Made by a program: the position numbers and the translations under genes
The notes under the pieces: model-generated
Seen by the model: only the letters and a program-made list of their open reading frames with translations
Database searches by the model: none
Told to the model about the DNA's origin: nothing
Shown: in pieces, positions 35,736-47,400 of the stretch
Layout: every line of letters begins with the position of its first letter
Position numbering within the stretch: the stretch's first letter is position 1
Origin: Cricetomys ansorgei
Lineage: Eukaryota > Chordata > Mammalia > Rodentia > Nesomyidae
Length of the DNA: 64,000 bases
NCBI GenBank assembly: GCA_026225945.1
Contig: JAMJFZ010001868.1
Location: 8,833,001-8,897,000 of the forward strand
Reading direction: 5' to 3'

Positions 35736-38372
35736 TTTTGAGGATATATTAGAGATACAATGGTGGCTCATAAGAAAATGGAAGTATTGTTAAAGTGTAT
35801 TTTAAGCTTGCATTCCACAAACATCAAGTCCATAAAGTTACCTGTTTATGACTTTGAGGAAATTGACTATCCTGTCCTCTCTGAATACACTTAAATCTTA
35901 TTCATCTTCATCTCTATATCCTGAATACCCACTTAGCCTGACTTTTGGTAACACGAAGAGTTCCACATACTCTTGGAATCAAAGGTTATATTACTTCCTC
36001 CATGCTATGTTTTCTTTCTTTCTTCAAACCTTTCAGGCACACATTTATCTACTAATCTAAGCCCAATTCCATTCAAGTCCCGAAGGCTATGCTGTTTTCC
36101 ACTCCATATCCCAAACCTAGCACACACAGGACAGGCTTATCTACTGGGATTTGTGATATTGGAAGGGAAATTTAAAGTCTGAAACTTGTGTTACTCTTTT
36201 TCTCACTAGACTTCCATGTCAAATTTTCACCTAGGCTTAAGACATTTCAAAGTGTATTTTATTAAAATTAATATTGTGTAACTAACAAAATAGGTAATCA
36301 CTGATTACGTCTGGTACCAGTGAGCACGCAATAATGTGTGCTCATGCTGTTATTTAATATTTTAAATCAGTAACCAAGTACAATGAAGTAACATGCTGTA
36401 CCCCCAGACTTGCCCATCCCAAGATGCTCAATTATTTTTCCCTGAGGATTTGAATATAAAAGATATTATTTCCGTAAACATCTCTACAGAGACCTTGTTA
36501 CTTGGGAATGTTACTCGAATGAGAAAAATTGAAATAGCATATTATATATCGAAAGATTCCTTATACTGGATTCCGTGAAAGGGCTATATTCCAAATGTGA
36601 AGAATAGAATTTTCTATCAGCTTGGTAGAACTTTCAAGTGGGAGAGGCGTGTACTCATATTTGTATTCTGAGGGTTTCTCCTTGGAGCTGTAGCTGAGGA
36701 GCTGGAAACTTGAGTTTTTAAATACTGCTTTGTTCTTGTCTAGCCCTCTGACTGGATTAGGTATTTAACTCCTTTGAACTTCGAGTCTCATATTCTTATA
36801 ATGAGGAAGTTCCTTTCAGATAAAAAAAAAAAATTCCCTATTAGTCGTCATCCAGTTCACTTGTAAGAACAGTCCGCTATTGGAAGCTGCCGTACTAAGT
36901 GCTGGAGAACTGAAAACACAGCTATAACAAGTCCCCGGACCATGGAGATTTATAATCTTGAGTATGCTTGAAATGACTGGGCAGTATTCACAAAGCATCA
37001 TGTAGTCACTTTATTATTCATGAGACTTGTGCAGTAGGGAGGCCCAGCTGACAAAGAAGGGCTGCCTCTCAATTCTCAGGCTCTAGCTGACCCACTATTG
37101 TGATCTAGATAAATTAAATTTGTATTTTACTTGAAAATAATGATTGCCCCTACTGGAATGTAAGCTGAGAAACAGCAAAGGTTTCGAATTCTGTACATTT
37201 TTCCCCTGGATAACATGTATGGCATCCAGGAAGTGCTGAGAGCTAGGGAGAAAGCAAGCTGGCAGGTCCTTTAGACTTTATGATCACACGATAAAGTTTG
37301 CTGCAGATAAACCCATAAACCAAATTAATAGCTAATATAAATCATGGGCTTATTTTAATTTAGAAGTACCAAGAAGCAAACCCTTTACTGTGCAGAACAA
37401 TATGAGAAACAAAACTCAAACGCATATAAATATACATAAAATCTCAGAAACATGAATAAACTATAATTCTTGATTTTCTAGATTAGGCTGAAATCAGAAA
37501 TGGAATAACGAACACAGGAACATTTGCTTGCCCAGCATAAGCACTATTTCATTACAGGAGTCCCAAACCTAGGAATACCTTCCTTTGTTTATGGGGCTTA
37601 GCTAAGATTCTGTCCTGTCAACGGGATCCAAAAGGATGCTCTATGAAGGATTCTTGCCTTCAGGTACAATTCTGCAATTTGGTGAAGTAAATCATATGCA
37701 TTTGAATGATAACTATAAAACTATAGGCATGCAACTTATTAGAAAGAAATTGGAGATGACGAATTGGAGCATATTACAACTAGAGTGATGTGGATGACAA
37801 GGACTTTCGGCTATCTTGCTCCTGGTGTAACATCTGGCCTGATTTCAGAACTCTGCAACTCAAAAGTCTAGGCTGTAGAATTGCGAATCCTAACACCTGA
37901 CTCCTTTGTTATCTTTGGTCGCGTCATCCACTCTCAGTGGCTGGATCTACAGAATGTCCCGGCTGTGGTTGGGGCAGAGGCTATGGAAGATGCGGAAGTG
38001 CAGTGTTTGGGGGTGGGGCCGGAGTGTTATTACATTACCATAGTGATTGTGAAGCACAGGTTTTCAAGAATTGAAAAACGCAGAGAGGAACTAAGGGAGT
38101 GGTGGTGGGGGGGGGCGGGAAAGGTTCAGATTTTTTTATTTAGGACACTTGAGAGTGAGAACCCCATTAACGCTTCCCTCTGCCAAACAACAACGACGCA
38201 CTTTCCGGCCAGGGTCGACTTGGGTTTTTCAGACTAACAGGCTGGGGACTTGACTTGCCGGGCGCCAGGCTGACCCTAGAGCCTAATGTGGTTCCTCTCA
38301 CTGTCTGGGGACCGCAGAGGTGTCTGATGGACAATGCCTGCAGGATTCAAAACCTTTAGCACAAACAACGCG

Positions 38373-38379
38373 TGACTCA
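38373..38379. promoter_or_regulatory. AP-1 consensus TGACTCA
   Basis: A perfect TGACTCA within CGTGACTCAGTTG, about 0.7 kb upstream of the Dcun1d4 start codon. Motif match only; use is not shown. Confidence 0.35.
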
Positions 38380-38678
38380 GTTGATTCTGAAAAAGAAGCG
38401 CATTTCCAAAGTTGGGGACAGAAAGCTTGTGGAATAAAAGGGAGGGGTTCTTGCTTGAAATGAAGAAGAGATTTTTTTCTAATTCCTGATATAGGAAACG
38501 ACTGTTGGGAACTGGCGCGAGTGGGGTCCGGGCAGGATCAAAATCTGGCCGACCTCCTACTAGGGAGCACCAGCGCCGGTGGCCACCAGCGTGGCTCCAG
38601 GCCACTCCGCCTGCTTTGTTTCGGACGCCTATCTCCTGCTCTCGGTTGGTCTCCCGCTCCATAGATCCGCCCGCCACA

Positions 38679-38687
38679 GGGCGGGGC
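38679..38687 (+). promoter_or_regulatory. Dcun1d4: GC box (Sp/KLF-type) GGGCGGGGC
   Basis: A perfect GC box 26 bp before the first CCAAT box. Further GC boxes lie at 38848-38859 (GGGGGCGGGGCC), 38955-38961 and 38964-38970 (GGGCGGG). Confidence 0.6.
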
Positions 38688-38704
38688 TTCAGGGTCAAGG
38701 TGGA

Positions 38705-38709
38705 CCAAT
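38705..38709 (+). promoter_or_regulatory. Dcun1d4: CCAAT box 1
   Basis: GGACCAATTC context; possible NF-Y site, distal of three. Confidence 0.5.
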
Positions 38710-38828
38710 TCCCCAGCCTCGCCCCTCCACGCGCTTTCGGACTCTGAGATGACTGACAGCTGCCGGGTCCAACCTGCGGCTCCAAAGAGTGGCCTCCGTC
38801 AGGGGCGGTCCGAGGCAAGGCGGCGGGG

Positions 38829-38833
38829 CCAAT
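38829..38833 (+). promoter_or_regulatory. Dcun1d4: CCAAT box 2
   Basis: GGGGCCAATCG context, close to the NF-Y preference for purines before CCAAT; followed by a GC box 15 bp later. Confidence 0.6.
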
Positions 38834-38944
38834 CGTGTTGCAGGTTAGGGGGCGGGGCCTCTTTGCCAGCTCCATGTGGGCACAACTAGCACTCTTGCGG
38901 TCAAATGAGAGCCGAAGAGGGGCGGTCCCCTGGTTGGGGTCCAG

Positions 38945-38949
38945 CCAAT
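38945..38949 (+). promoter_or_regulatory. Dcun1d4: CCAAT box 3
   Basis: CAGCCAATGAGG is a strong NF-Y-type sequence about 50-60 bp before the expected start site, followed by two GC boxes. Confidence 0.7.
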
Positions 38950-38999
38950 GAGGAGGGCGGGATGGGCGGGCCGGCGAGGTAGCCGCCGGTCCTCTGCTG

Positions 39000-39083
39000 C
39001 GAGCTAAGGTTTAGAGAGTCGGTGGGGGGACCGCGAGCGGAGCGCGGGAGCCCGGGCGGCGAGCGGGTGTGAGCAGCCCGAAA
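39000..39083 (+). other. Dcun1d4: Dcun1d4 5' UTR (approximate start)
   Basis: GC-rich leader before the ATG, containing an in-frame TAG at 39012-39014 and no upstream ATG, so no upstream ORF is visible. The left boundary is an estimate. Confidence 0.55.
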
Positions 39084-39108
39084 ATGCACTCGGATGCTGC
39101 AGCTGTCA
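39084..39108 (+). CDS. Dcun1d4: Dcun1d4 exon 1, coding part (DCN1-like protein 4 N-terminus)
   Basis: The exon encodes MHSDAAAV plus the first base of an Asn codon, then a canonical donor GTGAGT at 39109. Exon 2 supplies the other two bases and continues with the DCUN1D4 N-terminus. DCUN1D4 is known as a DCN1-like scaffold that binds cullins and the NEDD8 E2 through a C-terminal PONY domain and stimulates cullin neddylation; that domain is encoded beyond the window. I chose this ATG because it matches the family N-terminus, has A at -3, and follows an in-frame TAG at 39012-39014 with no other ATG between. The 5' UTR is GC-rich and probably 70-100 bp. Confidence 0.93.
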
Positions 39109-39269
39109 GTGAGTAGTGCAGAGCTAGCGGGCTGGGCGCGGGCCCGCACACCCGGTCCGCTCCCGCGCTCCCTTCTCCGCTCCTCCGGTCCCGACTGCGC
39201 TCGAGTCTCTGGCACGGGAGCGAGCTGATCCCCTCCTGGAGCCCGAGGGCCGTGACGCCGCGGGAGGCT

Positions 39270-39304
39270 GGGGCGGGGGAAAGGGCGGCGGGGAGGGGGT
39301 GGGG
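39270..39304 (+). other. G-quadruplex-type G-run cluster
   Basis: Six G runs of 3-5 bases, at 39270-39273, 39275-39279, 39283-39285, 39290-39293, 39295-39299 and 39301-39304, separated by 1-4 bases. This satisfies the usual G3+N1-7 pattern on the non-template strand, about 190 bp into the transcript. More G-rich clusters follow to about 40200. Confidence 0.7.
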
Positions 39305-41394
39305 ACTGGCTGGCTTTCCGCGGTGGGGGAAGGGGGACATGTTCTGAAGGCGGGGGGACCGAGAGTCGTTGTTGCATGGAGGTGGAGGCGGCGGCGGGCG
39401 CTGGTTACAGGAGCTGGGGGTGGCACGGGCGGTCAGGGAGTGGGCCTACGGTCCGGGTGCAGGGTGAGGCTTGCGGGACCGGAGCGGTGCGGTCGGCCGG
39501 GGAAGGCGGGGGAGTTCTAGGGGAGCGGGGGTGGGGACAATGGGAAGGAGGACTGGGGGCGGGGGCGGGAACAATGGGTGGGGAGCGGGGGCCGAGGCCG
39601 GGCCGGTGAGGTGCTGCGGGCTGATGTTAACGGGGGCACGGAGTGGGAGGCGCCGGGGTGGGATGGGATAGTTGAGGAGTCCGACGTGTGGGACGGTGGC
39701 CTAGGGTGGCGAGAGGGCTCAGGGTCTTGTGTTGGGATGGTGGAGTCTCTGGGGGAGAGGATGGCGGATAGGGCTGCGGTGCAGCTCGGGGCTGGAATAG
39801 GGGGCGGGGGGAGGGTGTGCAGAGTGAGTTAGGAGGAAGAAGAGGTGGGGAGGAGCGGGGACTGGGGAGGCTGTCATTCCCGGGTTCGGCGCTCTCGGGG
39901 CGGGGTGGGGGGCGTAGGACTGTGCATTGGGGGAGGCGCTTCCTCTCGGGAGAGGCCGGGTCCTGCCTGGGAGGGGACCGCCCTGAGCCTCGGGGTGCGC
40001 GGAGAGGAGGGGGCGGGGCCGGGTACCCGGGAGGTGTCCCGAGGCTGGCAGTGGCCACGGTGCTTGGCGTGCAGCGGGGAGCGAGGTCAGCGCGGGCTGG
40101 GGTTGCGGGACTGGGAGGCGGGGCAGGGCCGCTGTCTGCAAGCTGACTCGGGCCGGGTCGAGTCCTGGAGGCGGGGTGGGGGGGATTAGCTTTAGGGGTG
40201 TCGGGGTCCCCAGCGGTCCGTAGGTTTGGCAGTGTGTGACGCAGTTGTCTAATTTCTGACCATCAGGTGTGGAGGGTGATGCGTCAGGACTCACTACTCT
40301 GTACAGAGGGCCGCTTTGGAGGCACAGCACCCGGCGTGTGGGAAGCGGCTTTGGCTCCTAGTACCGGGAGGGTGCTTTAGGGGTTTCCTTTAGGGTCTGG
40401 CTCCTGGACCCGGTGTAAAGGGAAAGGCAGGTTTGCGGAATTCTGGGACTTGTAGTCTTAGCCGCGCCGGGCCGCGGTTGGATTGGGTGCACGTGGGTAA
40501 CTGTGGAAACGAATCCCAGAATGCAGCGCGCCCCTTGGAGCCTCCCTGCTTGGCTAACTCGTGCTTTCTGCCGCGGAGACCCAAAGCGTTCTCTCCGCGG
40601 AGGCTCCTGGGTTCCTTGGGACAGTGTCCACCGCAGAGGTAGAACCCAGGCCAAACCCTGGCCTTTCTCTGAGTTAATTATTGTTCCCTGCATCTGGTAG
40701 CCTTGAGGAGCCAATGCTTAGTCTTAAACCATCCTGCACATAGTCATTCTAAAGCAACGTTTAGCGCGGAGCATTTACAGTGGATTCAGTGTATGGAAGC
40801 CTAGGGTGAAGTGTACAGCCTTACATAAGTATGTGTAACCCTAAACACGTATATCTCTACAGAAGAAACTACAGATAACTGCATTTCTTGGGCTATTTGG
40901 TTTGCCCATGAATTAGGTTTGTTTGTTTGTTTTTTTAAATTGAGAATGGCAGCTTAATGGAATTTGGAGTGGAAATAGTCTCATGTCTGAACCTGAAATG
41001 AAATCCCAAAGATGAGCAAAGGGAAAATGTGATGGCATCAGCTTTTATATAAGTGCAAAGCAAAGAAGGCTATTGTCTGTCCTTTAGCTGCTGAGCTGTA
41101 AAGTCCTTCCCTCTTCACTATCACAGGTCTTCTTGAGTCCCAGCCACCACATCTTTTGCCAGTTCTCCTTAGTGATCACTCCCAAATCTAATGTAGGGGC
41201 TCTAAGATTGGCTCAGAGGCGGTTGATTATTTTTGTGTGGTGTGTCAGATATTATGAAATTATTCATAATAGTTATCAGAGAGGTGCTTTAATGACCTAA
41301 TGGTAAACATCTTGCAAAGGAGTTTTAAGATTTGGAAACCACTTGACACGATTAAGGTGGTATTTAACTTGCATGTGTATTGCACAGTGCTTTT

Positions 41395-41602
41395 TAAATT
41401 TATTTTTATTATTTTAAATATATGTGTGTGGGTATGTGCACATGTGTGCAGAGATGCCTTGGAGATCAGCAGAGGGCATTGGATTCCCTAGAACTGGAGT
41501 TATAGGTGGTTGTGAGCTGCCTAACATGAATGTTGAGAATGGAACTCAGGTCCTCTTCAAGAGCAGTAAGCACTCTTTAACTGCTGAGCCATCTCTCCAG
41601 CC
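41395..41602 (-). mobile_element. B3 SINE, antisense
   Basis: A/T-rich tail, AGCAGAGGGCATTGGATTCC, and CTGCTGAGCCATCTCTCCAG at the right end. Confidence 0.93.
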
Positions 41603-42111
41603 CTTACAGGATGGCTTTTAAAATAAGGTCTAAGAGACTGGTTAGTATGTGATGTTTTAGAGAAACAATTTATATATGTATACTGTTTTGACTTACACCT
41701 GCAGCAAAAGCTCTAAGAAACTTCTTATAATGTATATATTATGGACATATTTAAAAAAAAAGTATTTAATCCTGGGACTTGCTGAGGCTAGAAAAATGCA
41801 CGAGATCTATAACTATCTTGAAGATTTAAAGAAAATATTAGCCTACATTTCTTCTGTTTCCATTTGTTCTCATCACATCCTGAAGGACAAGTGCCCTTTG
41901 CACACATATCGTCCATTCTTATGCCTAAGCCCAAAAAGCTCTCAGCAGTATCAGCCTGTATCTTCTATTCTAGTTTTGGGGACCTTTGGCTTTTGGCCCT
42001 TGGTGAAGTTGTATATTTTTTTTGTGGATTTAGTTATGTATTTAAACAGTTTTTAAAAACTGTTCTATCAAATATTTTTGATTCTGTATTGGAAAGGATT
42101 TTGGGGGTAGT

Positions 42112-42577
42112 TGTATTAGTCAGGGTTCTCTATGAATCTCTCTATACACAGAAAGGGGATTGATTAGAATGACTTGCAGACAGTAGTCCAGCTAATCCAA
42201 CAATGGCTGCCTATGTATGGACGGTCCAAAAATTCAGTAATTGTTCAGTCTATGAAGCTGGATGTCTCAGCTGGTATTCAGTATACACTGGAATCCTGAA
42301 GAAGTAGGCTCTGATGCCAGTGAAGAAATGGACTTGCTAGCAAGGTGAGAACAAGCAGGAAAAGGGAACAAAAGCTTCCCTTTTCCATTCCTTACTTTGG
42401 CTGCCAGCAGAAGGCATGAGCCAGATTACCGGTGTGTCTTCCCACCTCAAAGATCCAGACTGGAAGTGGATCTTTCCACTTCCAATTAATCAAAACTTCC
42501 TTGTAGGTGTGTCCCTCCATTTTGGGTTTTAGTTAATTCCAGATGTAGTGAAGTTTATAACCAAAATAACCATCACA
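42112..42577 (-). mobile_element. Solo LTR, rodent MaLR/ERVL-type, antisense
   Basis: A 466-bp element starting TGTATTAGTCAGGGTTCTCT and ending CAAAATAACCATCACA, flanked by a perfect 5-bp duplication GTAGT (42107-42111 and 42578-42582). It is the reverse-orientation relative of 15738-16263. No coding capacity. Confidence 0.88.
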
Positions 42578-43147
42578 GTAGTCTTTTCTAGAACTGTGCC
42601 AAAGAAGAAGGCTCTCCCATCCTTTTTCCCTGTTGGGGGTTTTTGTACATTGACTCGCTTCATTTTCCATTCCTGGCTCGTAGAAGGCCCCTGCTTGGTG
42701 CTTTATCATTATCTCCTTTGTTTTTATCTTGAGCAGCTATAACTTACTTCCTTCTTCCTGTTTTGATGTTTGCATTATTCTCATCTTAATCACCATCATG
42801 GTCATCTTTATAATTGTAGCTAATAATTAATGGTCAGTAATCCAAAGAACACAACACAGAATGCAGTCTGTCAGAAACTTACCTGGTACCTTATGGCCTG
42901 TCAGGGCGCCTTTGGTACGTGCTGACTCCCAGGGATATCTAGACTTCAGGGTTTACCAAGGTGCTTCCGTATATTGGAGATAGTCTGTGTATTTGGCCCT
43001 AGCTTTGTAATTAGGCAAGGCAAGAGGAAACCAAAACTAGTCGATTGTGTTCATTTGGTTAATGAAACCACAGTCATTTTAATCACCCTAGTTTGAACCT
43101 TGGATGGTTCTCATTTTTTCCCTTTTTGGTAGTGGAAGGAGAGGCTG

Positions 43148-43513
43148 TGTATTCAATACTTACTTTGTTGCTGTGACCAAATATCTGACAAAAGCAACTT
43201 GAGGAAGAAAGTGTTCACTCTGGCTGGCTGTTGGAGGATACGGTCTGCACAGCCCGGAAGGAGTGGCAACAGGAGTGTGAGGCTGCTGGCTACATTGTGT
43301 CCATAGTCAGGAGGAAGAGATGATACCCACACTGCCACAGGCTTCTTTTCTGTAGTCCATTCATGGAGCCAGCCGATGGGAAGGCGCTGCCCACATTCAT
43401 GGTGGTTCTTCCTTCCTCTGTTAAACTGCTCTGAAAAATGCCCTCACAAAAAGACCCAGGGTGTCTCTTAGGTGATTCCAAACCCAGGCAAGTTGATAAT
43501 ATAAATAACCACA
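43148..43513 (-). mobile_element. Solo LTR, rodent MaLR/ERVL-type, antisense
   Basis: A 366-bp element starting TGTATTCAATACTTACTTTG and ending AATATAAATAACCACA, with a perfect 5-bp duplication GGCTG (43143-43147 and 43514-43518). Confidence 0.85.
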
Positions 43514-43739
43514 GGCTGTGTCTCTTCCTATCCCCTACAATTACTCTCTCCCCAACTCATTACCACCATCTTGGGTCTGACCCAGTCTTTTTTGTGATAA
43601 CCAGTGGTCCTTGGTTTCTCAGCCATGAATCATCTTTGCGTTCAGTATTTTCTTTCCCCGAAAACCTTAGAATGGCCTCCTCGGAGCAAGAAGCCAGTGG
43701 TGCAGAATGGCTTCTGTAAAGGCCTGGCTTCTCTCTTTG

Positions 43740-43945
43740 GAAGACTCCCTCCTCCTTCCTTGCCCTGAGAGCACATGATGATAAGGGGCCAGGACAATAT
43801 TATACTCCCCAAGACCCATTGCCAGTGACCTACTTCCTCTAGAGGTCCCATAGTCTTTACAGCCTTTTAAATAGCACCACTAATTGGGCACCAAACATTT
43901 AAGATAAGAACCTTTTGGGGGCATTTTATATTCAAACCTAAATAT
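43740..43945. mobile_element. Old interspersed repeat tail, family not assigned
   Basis: CATTGCCAGTGACCTACTTC, TTAAATAGCACCACTAATTG and GGGCATTTTATATTCAAACC resemble the tail of the repeat at 28770-29104. Confidence 0.4.
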
Positions 43946-44166
43946 ATACCAGGATGTAAACTAATCTTGATTGAAGAGTGTCTAGTATGGAGAGATTAAA
44001 ATGTTGATATGTGAAAAAGACTAGAAAAATCTGGGACAGAAGGTCAGAGCTGTCACCAGGTCTATTTGGGAGATAGGTTGACACTATTCTAATTTTCTTT
44101 TTCTGTCCTATGACTATATCCTGACCTTAAGGCTTAATTTCTTCAGTTAACAATGTAGTAAGATAG

Positions 44167-44390
44167 GCGCTGGAGAGAGGGCTCGGCTAGGTAGTTGAGA
44201 GCACTAGCTACTCTTGCAGAGGAATCTGGATTTGGCTCCCAGCACTCAAATAGCGGCTAACCAGAGTTTATAACTCCAGTTCCAGGGGGATCTGACATCC
44301 TCTTTGGCCTCTGAGGGCATCAGCGCACATGTGTACAGACATACATGCAAGTCAGATACTCAGGCACATAAAAGCAGAAAGCAGTATGGT
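44167..44390 (+). mobile_element. B3/B2 SINE, sense
   Basis: GCGCTGGAGAGAGGGCTCGG at the head, ATAACTCCAGTTCCAGGGGG in the body, and a CA/A-rich tail. Confidence 0.9.
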
Positions 44391-45724
44391 AAGATTGCTA
44401 GTGCTTCTTTCACTTAGGATGTTGCATTGTGTAAGTTAAAGCTAGAACTGACAAGAAAATACTCTGGGAGCCTGAGTTGTGTTAATCGCTTCCTGCAGTT
44501 TGTTCTTACTGTGAAATTTAGGTTACAAGAACCTCTTGAGAATTATTATTTTAAGAACATACTTAAAAAAAAATGTATCTTAGGAAGAAAATCACTGAAA
44601 TGCATTTTAAATAGAATTGCATGCTTTAGTGTCACATGACGGTTTTAGAGCCATGGAATGCCCATGGTTCTGCAGAGCGCCTGCTACCTGAGGTTTTTGA
44701 ATTGCTTTTCTTTTAATTAGAAAAATGTTACTGAGTTATTTTCACCTGAAGGCATGCTTGTTGTTTTTGAAACTGGTGAAACGATGGAATAAAACACAAA
44801 ACGATAGGCAGAAGACCCCCTACCCCCAGGTAGTCCTGCCTCTCACTGTGTGGTGGTGCCAGACCTTTCCATACCTGCTGCCTGTGTTGGTCAGGCTTGC
44901 AGAGCAGGGAGCGAAGCATCCTGACAGAGCTGTCTGTCCTCGAGGGCTCTGGCTCTTCCCTGGTGAGGGGATCCACCTTAGCAGTGAGCTGCTGGGAAGT
45001 ACCCCTCCTTCCTCCTGAACAGCCCAAAGGTGGAGGCCAGCAAAGGGAAGCCGGCTGTAGCCTGGGGAGAAGCACTGTGGCAGAGGTACTCAGCCAAGGC
45101 AGCTCTGTTGGTTTTGGAGGCTGGGTCCAGTCCTGGCTCTTGTCTGTGGGGAATCTCTCCATGTGCCCTGGGGATTCTTTGAGCTGTGTGGTTGACAGGC
45201 CTGGTTTTCTAGTTTTCCTAGTGAGTCTAGTGCTATATTTAAAACAAAAACCAAGACAAAATCAACACTTTGCTGTTTCAACTCGCCACACTTGGTTTCA
45301 AATGCTTGTAACTAAGGACTCAGACATAGCCCCATCATTGGTCAGTCTACCTGGCAGAGGCCCTAATGGAGAAGAGCAGCGATTTCCCTTAGTAGTGTAT
45401 CTGTCTGTAGGCTCCTCTCAGGTGACCAGTAGACTGACTGGAGGATTCATGTAATGTTACTTGTAGGCGGTGGGAGCCAGCCAACTTGCAGGTGTAGGAG
45501 CTGGCTGGCTCTCCGCTGGAACTGTTCTGCTCTCCCCACTGATGGCTTCCTCTGTCTCTGGGAAATGCATTTCGGGAGGTGGAGTGCTCAGAAGCTGGCT
45601 CTAACGCCCTGTGCATGTTCTGATTTGAGAATACTTACTGTAGAAATATTAGTTGGTTTTTCTTGGGTGGAGTATTTTGTTTAGCCAAAAATAATATCTG
45701 ATAGTTCTAAGGCCTTCCTTTCCT

Positions 45725-45960
45725 GGTCAACTTTATTGAGGTTATAATTTATATATTGTACAATTATAACCACTTAAGTGTATATAGTTGGTTAGACTGG
45801 TAAACAAATACTCTGGCAGAGCAACTACTAAAACCAAGATACATATTCATACTCATCCTCATACTCATCACCCCAAGAGCCTCTTCATGCCCTGCCAATG
45901 AGTCAGCGCTTCCCTGAGACCCCACCTCCAGATACTTGGCTCCTAAGATGTATCTGTGGT
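45725..45960 (-). mobile_element. Possible ancient L1 3' fragment, antisense
   Basis: CTTTATTGAGGTTATAATTT and the following region look like the 3' end of an old mammalian L1 in reverse orientation. Weakly supported. Confidence 0.4.
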
Positions 45961-46149
45961 CTCCTTCATGTTAATCCTTAGTCATTTTCTTTTCATGTGG
46001 ATATCACAGCATCACACACATTGAGCTAAAGGAAACTGTCCAAGCTATAGGAACCATGCTTCTCATGATTAGTGCCCTCACCACAGGGAATATGGCTGGC
46101 CCAAAGACATGCCATACCAGTGTTTGCTCCATGGATGTGGTGGTGTCTT

Positions 46150-46320
46150 CCCATTGCTCTGTAGAAGGCAGTTTGGGAAGTATAGACCCTTGAGTCAGAA
46201 TGTCTGGATTCACATCCTTGCTCTGCCATTTATTAGTTTTGAGATTGTATATGAGTTACTCAGCTGTTTTGTGCTCAGAGATTTCATGTGTCAAAATCTC
46301 CTTCTTTGGGGGTGTGGAGC
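46150..46320 (+). mobile_element. MIR SINE, sense
   Basis: CTTGAGTCAGAATGTCTGGA, TTGCTCTGCCATTTATTAG and GTATATGAGTTACTCAG follow the MIR core in order. Confidence 0.75.
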
Positions 46321-46329
46321 TGTCAGCCA

Positions 46330-46685
46330 CCAGGTGTGAAAATTGAGTACCTACTGTATACAAGGTCTGGTTCTTCACTTGTCTGGAAGTTTTCATTCTA
46401 GTGTGGGTGAGGGATGGATAATAAACTGTGGGACCCGAAAAAGAAAAACAACAATAAACAGGTACGTTTCTTGGTGATAAGTTCTGTAGAGGAAAACAAA
46501 GCAGAGGAATGTGTGTGGGGGTTAGGGCAGTTGGATGTTGGCGCGGTCAGGGAAGTCATTGCTGAAGCTCTTACTGGGGAGGATACCAGTGCGTAGGCCC
46601 CAGGGCAGGGGCAAGCCTGGTCTGAGGAACAGCAAGGAGACTGGGATGTAGGGAGGAGAGCTAAGGAGAGAAATGGTCCTAAGGA
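46330..46685. mobile_element. L2-like ancient LINE fragment
   Basis: TGTATACAAGGTCTGG, GGTCAGGGAAGTCATTGCTG and GAGGAACAGCAAGGAGACTG follow an ancient mammalian repeat, probably L2 in reverse. The copy at 54220-54600 shares the layout. Confidence 0.45.
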
Positions 46686-47261
46686 ACCCACAAGCTGAGA
46701 CACATGGGGAGCTTCTGTTGCTGTTAAATTATAATGGTGGCCTCCTTGGTAGGCATGGTATCATAAGAACTATTGAGGAATAGAGACATTCTGTTATTTT
46801 GGCAGTCTCACTCTGCTGTTGCCCAATACCACTCTGACAGACAAGGTCCCTGGAGCCTGCTTTTCAGAGAGTGGACAGGCGAGGGATGAATGGTGATTGC
46901 CGGGTAGTGGATTTCCAGAGTGTTTGGAACCAGTAGGCGATACACAGCCAGACTTCCTATAAGGGTTAGTAGTTAGTCTGTCAGCTTAGCCTTTGGAGTT
47001 TCACTGGGAAAAGGAAAGAACTTAGTTCACAAGTGGGTGGGTTTGAGAGGACAGAAGGAGTGGGTAGACAGACCTGTGGCAGCCCAATGGGAGTGTGCGC
47101 AGTCCAGTAAGGGAGTTGGTGAGGTGCAGAGGGTAGGACCCCTGGGACGCCTGAGTGCAAAGGAAGCAAGGAGAGGGGAGATGGGACCCTGGGATAGGTA
47201 TCAAGGGAGAGGGGGGAGGGGGCTAAGGCCCTTTATTTCTGTGTTCTCCACCCCCACCCCA

Positions 47262-47400
47262 AGTAGATTCTCTGTACCCACATTTCACAGGTGAGGAAGC
47301 TGGAATACATGTAGGGTAAACCTCAAGGTCACGTAGCTTTTACACAACGACTTGAGATTTGACTGGGTGTTCCGACTCCAGTTTTGGGGTGCTCTGCACT
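47262..47400 (-). mobile_element. MIR SINE, antisense
   Basis: ACATTTCACAGGTGAGGAAG, CTCAAGGTCACGTAGC and GTGTTCCGACTCCAG follow the reverse MIR core. Confidence 0.7.

Larger units (their letters stand above)
8991..38489. other. Intergenic region between Cwh43 and the Dcun1d4 promoter
   Basis: About 30 kb with no coding exon I can support. Most of it is covered by the transposon entries listed separately. Stretches with no recognised content are 9961-12150 (11140-11345 may be antisense L1), 12365-13560, 14206-15060, 19015-20110, 20240-20630, 24860-26925, 27451-28440, 29105-29800, 30196-30910, 31270-32880 and 35736-38490. The long open frames here start in repeats or lack any recognisable domain. 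Confidence 0.75.
38490..40640 (+). promoter_or_regulatory. Dcun1d4: CpG-island promoter of Dcun1d4
   Basis: A sharp rise in GC and CpG content spans the first exon, in contrast with the AT-rich flanks. It holds three CCAAT boxes, several GC boxes and no TATA box, the layout of a broad housekeeping promoter. The start site is not visible but should lie near 38990-39010, because the first in-frame stop before the ATG is at 39012-39014. The island continues about 1.5 kb into intron 1, where the + strand is strikingly G-rich. No divergent coding exon is recognised upstream. Confidence 0.9.

Noticed and set aside
38276..38875. 199-codon minus-strand open frame over the Dcun1d4 promoter
   Set aside because: It lies in GC-rich CpG-island DNA where stop codons are rare, crosses the CCAAT and GC boxes, and contains no domain or splice layout that I recognise. 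A divergent gene here is not supported.
39627..40330. Long proline-rich minus-strand open frames (143 and 203 codons)
   Set aside because: They mirror the G-rich + strand of intron 1. Low-complexity proline/serine composition comes from C runs, not from selection for protein.
44897..45454. 185-codon + strand open frame in intron 1
   Set aside because: No recognisable domain, overlaps another long frame on the opposite strand, and lies within a Dcun1d4 intron without exon-like boundaries.
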